A DNA stretch of 64,000 nt from Gavia stellata (Eukaryota; Chordata; Aves; Gaviiformes; Gaviidae). Positions 16,469-28,400 of the stretch are shown here, piece after piece. The position numbers and the translations under genes were made by a program. The stretch spans positions 59,178,775 to 59,242,774 of the forward strand of contig NC_082637.1 of assembly GCF_030936135.1 (NCBI RefSeq), given 5' to 3'. The notes under the pieces are model-generated. The model made no database searches and was not told where the DNA came from. It saw only the letters and a program-made list of their open reading frames with translations. The stretch's first letter is position 1; each line of letters begins with the position of its first letter.

Positions 16469-19400
16469 CTAAAAGCAATGCAATGCACCTTGCGTTAATG
16501 CCCAACATGTAAGGCACTCCTTCCCTCTTAAAGGATGCAGTTTCTTTCAGCATGTTTCGTAAGAATTGTGACCTGACAGCTGGTTGTGGACATTATGGCT
16601 ACTTAAGCTCCCACTGGCCCGACCCTGGAGATGAAAGTAGGTTGCAGTAGTATGCTGTGCACAAGCAGTGCAGATAATTGCTGTGCAAAATGTTGGAATA
16701 CAGGTGTTTGGTTCTGAGAATAGTTACTGAGTCTTTGCCTAAGGAGTCACCACACAAACTGCCAGGAAGTAAGGTACTCCTATGCAGGCATTTTATTTAT
16801 GGAGAAATGCCCATGTCTTAACTAGTTAAGCCTCTGCCACTTAGTGGCTTATATTGGACACTTGCCAACTGGAAATACACAACTCCCTGCAAGCATGTCT
16901 TAAAACAGATTCCATCTGAGAATTTAAATCAGCCCCAAGGCCACCATAAAACTGTCTGCTGATGATTCCCAATGCTGTAGTGAAGCAGCATGAATCAAAA
17001 GCAATTTAAGTAATGAATCCCATGCTTGTGGGTGCTATAGACTGAAGCATATCTCGGCAGAGGGGATGACTCATCTGAGATCAGCTCACAGGATAAACAC
17101 ATTTCTCACCCTAAGGAGACTCTAATGAGGCTTTTTACATTATGCACAGGTTAGTGCCAGTGGCTTCCCAGCTGTGTCCTTTTGGCACTACTATGCTGCC
17201 AACAGCATTGCTTCAATTCATGGTTAACACTACAGCATCTAGTTTACATCAACTGTGGGGCCCTAGTAGCTGCCTGAGTGCAAAAGCAGTAAGCATCAAG
17301 AGATCAAACCAAATCCATCTACTCCAACAAGCAGTACAGAAAAAGCCGTGAAGATGACTCTCCCATGAGGGTTCAGCATTGTTCACAGGGATGATAAGGT
17401 TACAGACACCACTGAAGACAAGGGTCACTACAACACTGCTACTTTATGTGACATGACACTTTTAAGGGGCAGTGAAGATTTTTTTACTTAACTGTTCTAG
17501 GCTGTAGCAAGGATGATTTATGTTTGTGCTTAAAGGTGAAAAGAAAAGAAACAAGGAGAGAAAGTTTAAGTCAGATATAGAAAATGAGAATGAGTTTAAT
17601 GCAGATGATCAGTTGGCTGAACATGCACTGGTAGCTTAGCCTACATTCAGAAAACAGGCTGCCAATTTTATTCTGTAGCATTTACACTGCACATTTGCAT
17701 TTGGTATATGAAAACAGGGTTTTATTGCAAAAATCTATCAAAATCAACTCCAGAAGACTTCAGGAAAGTCAAACACCACCTGTAAATCCATCATTTCACA
17801 AGTCTTGATTTACATCCACCTATAGTTAGGTAATGAATTCCACACTAGACTTTCAATATTAATGTGTTCAAAGCCACACCATGGATCACCAACACACCTT
17901 ATAAAGGTGCCACCTTAGAATCTGTGACATGGCCATCTTTCAATTCAAGTCTACAAATTAAGAGAAGAAATTAAAACACATGAACAAGCCAATGAACACC
18001 GCAATCCTTCCACCCCGCGGAAACTAGCATGCTCATTGGGGCTTGAAAGTCACAGCTGTATTCTCATTGATCCATTAGGCTGGTAAAACGTCTACTACAC
18101 AGAGCTCCTCCTACATGTTCTCCCAGCAGCTAATGGTGATTTTCCATTACCACCTTCTTGTACTTTTCCTCTGTTCTCTAATAGAATCCTAATTCTGTAT
18201 GCACACACCTCTTCTACCCTGATTTATGGCAGGTGATTCCTTTCCACCTTCCTTAGCTTGCAGAGCATTATGTGCAAGCATTGCTTGAATATTTTTCTGA
18301 TTATGTAGGCAAATGAGCATAGATCAGGAGCTCAATGCCTATTACAGAGAATGGAGAGTTAAACATTGTGCTTCTCTGTGGAAGTGACTAAGACTAAACA
18401 CAGCATCCATGTGAGACTGCAGATACTAACCCACATACCCAGCAAAAGCATCTTGCTAAGCAGTGTTCGCTGGCCTGGAAACAACTGTAAACCCTACATC
18501 TAAAGATTGAAGTCATTACCAAAATTCCAGTAGTATGTATACTACATGACTTAATCTGAAAGTGCTGGATGTTGTGCAGTGCATGGGATCCTTACAGGAA
18601 AACTGCACTTAATACTGCAGATCAGAGTCAGTTCAAAAAATAAAGGCTATTTACTTATATTAGCTTATACTACCCTGAAATATTCAGAAGTCACCTTCAG
18701 ACATTCAGCACTATTTCTGATCCTGGTCATTACCTAGTTGACTAGCAAACAGAATTAGTAGTTAAGCAACATACACATAACCAATCACGTCAGCGAAGGG
18801 TTGTTTGTAGAAAGCTTCATCTGCCACCCTAGGTAGCAAGTAGTCCAACAGGCAGGCAAGCAGGCAGGAGAAAAGAGATAAGGATGAGAAGTACGAAACA
18901 CAGCTGAAGGCAGTTTTAACAAGCACATTAGCCTTGTACCACCTAGACTTACTGTAACAGGAAAGCAGCTACCACATGAAATGTATCAATTAAGCCATTG
19001 ACTCAGAGGGGCAACACAAAAGCTCTGCTACATCCTAGAAGTTGGGACCAGGTAGTTTAGGACTAGAGTCCCAGTGTTAGCAGTAGGCTACTTCCAGTGG
19101 ACAGAAACTACGATGAGGAGAGAGATCTCACCAGGCTGATGAGAATGCCAAACACTCCTTCTGTGCAACACTTGTTAAATTGACCCTGCTCCAGAATGCA
19201 TACCCTGCACTCAAAAACTGGCCACAATAAAGCTATGGGGCTATCATGAGCTCTGGCACCAACTAGAAGAGTGCCAATCCTGTTTCCCTTTCTTGGCCCA
19301 ACCAAAAGACTGTACCTCGGTGAATGGAAGTGTCAAATCCATAATTTTGTAAGAAGTGTAGGCCTCCTTTCTTCCTTTAATAAGAAGTAGAGTCTACCTA

Positions 19401-22400
19401 GGACTCTACTTACTCAAGACAAACCTGCTGGCCATTTTGATAATAAAAATAGTGTTTCAAAAAAACCAGTTCATCTTGAAGTCTGCAGGTTCCCCAAGTA
19501 CAAAGCAGCCCTGATGATTACCTGGACAGAATGACATTGGCAACCCTAGGTCAGAAGTAGAGATCTAAGTGGTATTAAGTCAGTACTATCATATTTACCT
19601 TTACACAGCAGTCATTGAAGTACAGCTACTAGCATGCAAACAAGTAGGTAGACTAAAATTTTTTCTGGCTGTGTTCAAACTTTGCGTCTTAAGAAGTCTT
19701 CAGTAATTCTGGTTCATTATCTTAATGTTTTCTCTTCCTATTCTTGGACATTTAATCTACATTCTAAGAAAACTTGAAAAGATAGTCTACCACTGGAGAC
19801 CCATTTCTTAGTAGGAGAGGTTACTTTAATGATCTGAAGGACTAGTGCCTTAGGGCATACTAGAGGTATTCTAACCTCTCTCCCCCATTACTTTCATATC
19901 CAGTACCATAATTCTTCAGACAGCTGAAGAAACGTTACCTGTTGCTCGCTTTTGTTTTCTGAAGCTTTTCATCTTGCCTTGCATACCACTCCTCCAACTC
20001 CTTTATCGCTTTCTCTTTCCATTCTGCTTCCTGCTTTCGTGAGTTTGCATCTGAAGATTTAAGAATTGATTTGTCAGTCATGTTTATTCCAGCTGGATCT
20101 TGCTAACATTTCAGCTGATGGCTCAGGGTGCACTCTGGTGCAGACAGTTGCTTGATCTACTCAGGTAAGGGTTAGGAGATTTCCTGATTTAGGCCGTGAG
20201 AACACTAAATACCATGAACATTCAGAGGATTAGCTACACAGAATGCCTGTGCTGCATAACAGAGACAGTCCACTTCAGTTTGGGATAGGCGTTTGTAGAG
20301 TAATTCAAATTCAGTAAGTCTGTTGGCCTGCAAACTGTTCAAAAACAGCAACAGTCACCTTGCTATGCTAGTGCTAGAACAAAGCTCAGTAAAGCCTCTG
20401 TGCTTAGACAAAGTGAGGGAGCCTGGAACTCTGCATGCTTTTATACCCAGTCTGCAGTTCAGGACAAGCTTATCCGCTGTAACTAGCCCAGAAGAGGAGC
20501 AACAGGCTTAGCTCTATCCAGAATCACATGGTACAGAAGGTTCTGTCCTAACAATTTCAAGCAAAGCCTCCTCCCTAATGTAAGTGGAAAGCATACCAGT
20601 TTGTAGGCTTAGAAGCTGTCCACAGGTAGGTATCACTGCATTTGATAGCCGTATTTAGTTTAGTTTCTAGTCCATTACTTAACTTAGCTACTAGATTAAG
20701 ATCCGTGTGACAACAGATGGCCTCAGCAATTACAAAATGGGCAATCTTTATCCTTTAAAAAAGTGCTGATGGCTGCAGTATTTATTTACTCTTTTCCATC
20801 GATAAAAGCTGTTCATTTTCTGTCAGCTTATTTGTAAATAAAGGGCAGGCCAGATGAATACTCTTAAGGTTCAGAGAGCCGCTTGCTTGCTGACTCCTAC
20901 ACCAGTATTAAGTCTGCTTACTGGAAGACTCATCCAGACTTGCTGCTCAAATTCAAGGGGCATGTTAGATTCCCAAGAGCCAGAAGCCATGGTTGAGAAT
21001 TCTGCTGCTTAAGAAGCTGCCACTAAGTTACTCACAAGCAAGAACACTACTGCAACAAACACCCTCCTTACCAAGTTGCTCCAGGCGCTCCTTTTGCTCC
21101 TCTCTCCACTTACGAATACTCTCCGGTTCTGACTGCAGTCGATCTACTTGGGATATGGCAGCATAGGAGTCTGCTGGACCATTATTCTCCTTAAATGGAA
21201 GGAATAGTAATGTCATTTATACATGATGAATATTTCAGATAACTGCCTGCAAGCTAGATAAAATTAGACTCTATTTGAACTGAACGTGTAATACATTCAT
21301 CTCATGTTATACCACATTTCCGTGTTAACATGAAAAATGTCTTGCCACAAATTACATCAGGATTGAAGCAAGTTAATACAGGACTGCTTCTAGCAATCAG
21401 GACTGCTTCTAGCAATCAGCAAACACAAATTCAAGTTGACTGGGAAGTCAAAATATGCCAGAGCTCTACACCTAGAGACCAGCGTGCCTAGGACATCCCT
21501 ACGCCGTTGTAGGCCTAGCGATCCTCCAGGTCATTTAACCTTAAATATTTGCTGTGAAAGTAATTTTATTTTCTTTACACAATAGGCATTTTAGCATTTA
21601 AGCATCAAAACAGTGTTGAGTACTAGCATACTTTTTACTATACAATAGCTCAAAGACTTGCAATGAATAGGGCTATCATTAATACACCAGATTTGCAAAG
21701 CTAATGAATATTGTGCTCTTTGCCACAGAGGATACTCCAAGTCCAACAACTTTTATTGGTTCACCCTGCTCTTAAAGGGACCTAAGAAATACCACTCCTG
21801 ACAGTACCAGATGAATTGCAGCTAATGACAGATTTGGCTGTGTCTTGCCCCTCCTTGGACCTCCTGTAACCCTCAATAAAGAAATAATGCAAAGAGAAGG
21901 AGTGAGGCTGGTACAACAGCACCAAGCTTCATATTCAATCCAAAACAAAATAAATGGGCTAGTTGCAGGGGCAAACTAGTTACAGGTAGCTAAAGCAAAA
22001 GTTACATATAGCCCATTCAGTCTTTTCTTCCTCATTAAGATGAAGCTCTATCAAAGCAGCTGGTCACTTAGAATCGCTAACACAAAATCAAGATATTTCA
22101 TCTACCTTCTGCTGTATAAGGAGTACAAAGGGCCAGTAAGATACAGTTTTCCCATCAATCTCACAGCAATGGTGAGGATATAAAAAATGTTAGCAGTGGT
22201 GAAAGCTGTTTGTGTCTCCACAAAGCTCAGTGTTCACTTAAAACTCTGTGGAGAAGCAGCTCATATGCTGCCCCCTTCCCAAGCATTCATTTAATCAGGA
22301 CTATCCAGCCAACTCTGATACCAGGCAATCACAATGCCTTAGCCAAACTGGTGTGAAATTCAGTTACAACACAGTGGTTGCCTTAGCATGCCTCATTCCT

Positions 22401-25400
22401 CCCTGACACTAATAAAGTAAGTATCTCCTCCTTTTGTCATTACCATGCCTGACTAACATGCTTTCATACTACAATTGAGCTATTTAGCCAGCAGCTTAAT
22501 TTCATGCAACTTCATTATTAAACTTCTCAGTGACATATTTTCAGTCAGCTCCTTGTAAGACCAATCTTGATAAGACAACCAGGACATATGAATTATCCTT
22601 AAAGAAAAAGCAATTCAGAAAACTCTGCTTTAAACTAGCTAGTCAGAGCATGCTTTCAGCTTATTAGCCAGTAGCAAGTCAACTTTAAGTCTTAACACAG
22701 AGCCTGTCAGTCTGCTTACAGTGGTGACATCCTATTATGCCATAATTCAAAATGGACTGATGCTTTAAGTTGTCTCTAAGTTCAGAGGAGGGGCATATTA
22801 AAAGCATTAACAGCTTTACGAGATGAGCTAGCAGAACAGAAGTTCCTCTTCAGAGATGAGATGAAAGTACATTAGAGACGAGAAATAGGAAGTATTAGTC
22901 TAGATTAAGGTAAAGTTCACGGAGTAGAGCAGCACATTCTTAGTACAGAATACTTCTATCTTACCTGATAGACATCTCCATTAACCACTCGATCAACAGC
23001 ACCTGTAAAGAAGTGACTGTAGTTTAGCCATTTGAGAAAAGACAGAACAGCCAGATTTACTGATTTCAGTAACTTGTATGGAAAGCTTTACTAGAGTATC
23101 TAACATGGGAGTTACGCAAATGACATTACTTGATACCCTGCAGGGTCACTTCCTTATCTCTGCACTTCTCCCCATAGGCACAAGAAACCAAGTGGGCCAT
23201 TATTCTGCAGAACCAGTAATACAAGGTCATTTCTTTGACATGAGATCATGCTCCAGAGTATAAACAGTAGAGCTGATACTGCTGAGAAGCTGATACAGAC
23301 AGTGTTCTAAAGTTACTCCCACTTTCTCCTCCATGTCTTAGAAGCTGACTACTAGACAACTGTTCAGAAGTTAAGAAGCATGACTCTCCCTGTTTTAGTC
23401 CCTACCTGGAAGATTAACAATCCTGCAGCCAGCACTTAGTAATCGTTATCCTAGTTTGGTTACCTCCTAATTCCTAATCAACTCAAAAGATATAGCTAAC
23501 ATTGCTAGCAAAGTCACCTTTCTGCTACCTTCTGTGATGCTTGACAGCCTCCTACTTCAGCTGCAGCATTATTCCCTCTAAGGAGACACTGGAAGTAGAG
23601 CCTCAGGAACAGGATCAGCTAGGAATCTTTGCCACAGAACCCTAAAATTTCATCTTAAGACACAGCCATAGGGAACATACATCAGTTGTGAGACAAATAT
23701 TTGAGTTTGTGAAAGTACTTAAATCTCTAGACTATGCAAAATGCACCAAGATTTTCAAGAACCACTAAATGTCAGCAATGCATCTCTCTGGAATCGTGCT
23801 ACATACCATCTGCCTGCATGATACAAGTCATGTTACTACCTCTGTCTCACCCATAATGCTATGATGGATAAACTTATCACACAGAAGTGTTTCTACCATG
23901 TCAATACACTCTTCAATGAAAGAGGAGACTGTACCAAAGTCACCCAATAGTATGCAGAAAATCAAGTTATTTTGCACCACCTTCTTAAATAAGATAGGTA
24001 ATTCACCTAAAACTAAAAGCATTATGCTGCTGTATCCTCTATTTCTTTGAGGCTACATATGCACCAGTTTCACGCTAGTGTTAATGGCACACAGGAAGCT
24101 CTTCATACTCCTTTATCAAAGAACTAGGAAAGTATTATCAAGTCCTTATCCCTGAGCCCTGAACAGCAATCATTAACTGTATTAGGTAGAGGACTATAAG
24201 TCATCAGTTCATACATGGTAGTTAAGTTAAAAGATACTAGTCTCCAAAAACATAGTTACTAGCTTCAGTAGGGGGAAGACTCAAGTTAGTAAAAACTAGC
24301 TTTTCAGTTATGACCACCTAGTATTTTATAACTAGACTCCTATATTTGAAAGATAGTAGCTACTCTGTCTGATTGCTACTCCTCTGCAAGCTACAGGAGC
24401 CAAACAGAACTGGTTCGAGAGGCACATGAAGCTAACAGCATCTGCCTGCTTCACAGCAGCTACCCTGCACATCCCTTAACATCAATATGGAAGCTCTCTC
24501 AAAGCAGATTAGTAGAGATCACTGCACATACACTGACTTGGGCAGTTACAGCTACAATTAACAGTTCTATTAAATAGGTTTATGAATACTAAAGCCCACA
24601 GAGAAAACATGCTTACACTTCAGTTTCCTTCAATTTAAGCCCATCTCCACTACATACACCTGCTGCAGCTGTTCACCTTGTTTTGACAGGGCTGCAATTA
24701 AAGCTAAGCCAGCATCTATAACTCATATTAACATTACTAGCTTGAGTAAGACAGCTGCCCACTCTGCCTGCCTTGGAAGAACAGAGAGCAATTCACACAT
24801 TCAGACAATCAAACTGGAGACACTTTATGGCTACAATACCCAAGAGAGGCTAGCCTTTAAATATATGTAGTTCTCATCTCCAAAAGGAAGGCAGTTGTTT
24901 CATGAGGGAGGCTCCTTGGGAAGCACTGACTCACCAGGTAGGTGAGAGGGCTAATAAGTCTTGAAGATTCTTCCAAGAACTGTGATAATATGATTAAGTT
25001 TTCTTGTTACACCAAAAAACATTCATTAAGGTCTTCAGTACTCAGGCTGGTAGTCTGCTGACGTAAAAGGCACTACATCATTGCTGAGGGCTGTGGCTGA
25101 GATAAAAGATGTGTTTGCCTTAGGCCGCTTTTCTTCTGCACAGAAACAGCCACTAACTGGCACAGAACTAAGTGTTTCCAGAGGGCATCCAGGTCAGATG
25201 CATTAAAAGTATTAAAACTTCCCATCTGTTTTATGCTCCCTAGAACTTGTGATTAAGATGCAGAGTCAGCATGCTAACTGAGCATACTGCAAGCAGAAGA
25301 GGAAATGGCACTGTACCAGCATGCTGTCATAGGCCAATACAAGTATGCTAACCGCAACCAGACCAATAGTCAAACATTCTCTAATTTCAGCTCTCCAGTC

Positions 25401-28400
25401 TCAGGTAATTCAGTATGAAGTCTAGAAAAACTATCTGCTTGCCAGTCTTTGTATCAGTAATCAATGCTAGTTGTGTATGATTTCTTTGTCCGCAGAAACA
25501 TGTCATTTCATACCTGACTTCCCACAAAAAAGCCTAAATACTGTTATTTTATCATCACGTTTTCATCGGCCAATAACAATAAGAGCTCTCTACTGGCTTC
25601 AGAGTCCATCCAATTCTATCACAGTATTGCATCTTGAATTTAACATCGCACATTTAGAACTATTCTGGTTAGTCATGGTCCATATTCCTTGGTGTTTGCA
25701 CCTGAACTTAAGACAAAGCTTTATTTCTAAGGATATTGTTGCAAAGAACATGTCCAAACATCTACAGTTCTGTAACATGTGCTGACAACAGGGCTACAAT
25801 GAACTTCCACACAGCAACCCACATAGTTGTTAAGAGTCTGGAAGCGCTCAGAGGAGGTAAGCCCTATCAGCTACCTTGCATTCACAGGAGAGAAACAACA
25901 GCCAAGCTTTCCAGAAACAGACAGCTAGAATCAGTGCCCTCCAAATGTACTACAGCTTACAAAAGAAAGGGTTGAGTAGCTTGAAGATAAATACAACAAT
26001 AGTTTTGTCACTTCTGTGCTACAAGTACACATATGGCTTCAGAGACTTATCACAATGATGATCAACTACTCTAAAGGCAACTATTTGCATTAATACCAGA
26101 CTCAGTACTGCTTGGCATAAAAGGAAGTTTGCTTAGCCTTGTTCACTAGCCTCTCTGAAGTCTTACTCTCAATGCAAAAGACAGCTATTGAAACAGTCAG
26201 AGGCAGCACTTTGCAGAAGTAGCTCTTCTAACACAAGTCCAGCAATTGCATCAATGCATGGATTAGCTCCTCAGGAGGTCTTCCTATCCAGCTATGCTTT
26301 GGACAATATCCTCACACAGGGGAAATTAACTTCAATATGACCATACATATAAGTATTTCTTATGATCTACTTTCAGCATCTCTTTTAAACAGCAAGTACT
26401 CTACTTCTTCATTGCTACTTTGAGTGAACTAGTAGTTATAGTTAAAGCAACAGAAGAACATAACCAAGTTTAATATATGCTGGTATAAGGTTAAGTAACT
26501 TCACACTCAAGGCCTCATTTCCCATCTTTATTCTTTTGGGCATAGATGATGTTTACCCTTCACCTACCTCTCATTCATAAGAGGATGAGAAAGAAGAATC
26601 TTCTCCGAAGTTTTCATTTAGATAGTTATACAAGAAACTGAGGAAGAAATAGTTCTTCTAGCCATAACTCATTCCCATGCCCGCATGCAAAATAAAGGCA
26701 AGCCGGTCAGGAGAAGTGCTTCTTTCCTGTGTTTCAGTTCTAACCTACTGTCATATCAAAACCCATTAGAGTTCCCTCATTTTCAATACAACCAATAGGC
26801 TAGTGCTAGACCACACCTTCCTCTATCTGCAATAATGCTATGCCATAAGAGCTTCTGTAACTTCCCAATAGGTGCAGTATTCTCTCGTAAACAGAAAAAT
26901 AGGTTTTTCTGCCATGAGCTTCACGATAAAACAGTATCACCATGAGACAGCAAATACAAATTAAACAGATACTATCCCTTTATTATACCTTTCTCAGTGC
27001 TACTTTATGGAGCTCTGAAGCCTCAAGATACTGATTGCACAGCAAAACCCAGAACAAGGGCTGTTCAAATAATTAAGAAAAAATATCAATAGTCACAAAC
27101 AAGTAACTTTTTCTGTCTGTGGTGCTAACTAGAGACAGGAGGAAACAATTATTCCCTAATGATATTTTCAAGCAAATTGATATTCAGTCCCTGAAAGGCT
27201 ATTAAATGTGGTTTATGGACAAACCACCAAATGCAACTAAGTTTCTTAATTCCTAGAAAGGCTGATGAGCCTTTTCAGAAGATGGAGAAAAATTATTCAT
27301 TCAAGTTCATACAAAAATGACAGAGCTTGAAAGTGTGAAGGCAATGTTTGAGACTAGACAGCCTACATTAAACCTGTGTTTATTTCCATGACTGTTAACA
27401 TACAAAACTGCTTGTCTTTGAATGCAATTCTCCATAAGAAGCTACTTGACAAGCTGCCACAAGGTTTTTATATTGACATACAGGTTCTAGAAGGCACACA
27501 CTTCAACCTGAACTTACTCTCTGCTGCTCAAAGGACATGGCAAGTGAACTGCTGTAACGTGAAAACCTAGTACTGTCAGACTGGAGTGAATTGAAGAATT
27601 TGACTGTAAATAAATGCAGGCATTGATTTATCACTGAAAAGGAGATCTCATAAAAGACAAAGTTATAGTAACTAGACAACAGCACTGTATTACTTGATTT
27701 ATACAGTACTTCCTGTAAAGCGATTATGCTTCATCTTTCAATGGAAATAAAATCAGTTTTCACATGCCCAGGAAGGTTGAACAGGATAGCTATTTACATA
27801 ATAAATGGCCTACTGGTTCAGGCCAGTATTCCAACCCTGATCATGGCAGTATTATTGCCATGATTGTTTGGGCATGGTGGTGTTGGCTGATGGTTGGACT
27901 TGATGATCTTACAGGTCTTTTCCAATCATAGTGATTCTGTGAATATAAAGCAATGCTGAGTGAGAGACATGTGAGCTTGGCAACATTCTGCCATTCCCCC
28001 CATACTCACCCAGTATCCACCATTACTACAATTAACAGAAATATACACTAATATCAGTTTCCTGACATTGACATTAACAGTTCATGGAGTGTGCTACTGT
28101 CCATGTATTTGTCTTGTTTTGTTCATGTTTTTTTAAGAGGCTGCAATTTAAAAACTCTTTGTTGTATGAGACACCACATTTCTTACAAGTGTATTTCAAG
28201 AAGATAGTGACTGCTTCTCACAATATTTGAAGTTAAGATCTTCAAACTTCAGTCGAGAGCTGCCTGAGTTACAACTTTCGGCCCAGTATTTAGAAAGAAA
28301 ACTTATCCAACAGACCTGTAAATAAGGAGTTCAAAAAGATTACGGTTAAAAAAAGTAAATCCATAAATCCCTGATCACAATGCTTAAGTATTCACATAAG

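Larger units (their letters stand above)
16469..22964 (-). other. CLTA: CLTA introns between exons 2 and 7
   Basis: Intronic stretches around the listed exons. Apart from the neuronal exons and a small tandem repeat at 21381-21418, no element was recognised. A run of CAGGCAGG-like units lies near 18849-18868. Confidence 0.8.

Noticed and set aside
24520-24937. Idea that the 418 bp repeat is a DNA transposon or SINE
   Set aside because: No terminal inverted repeats, no target-site duplications, no poly-A or RNA polymerase III boxes were seen; only two copies are visible.
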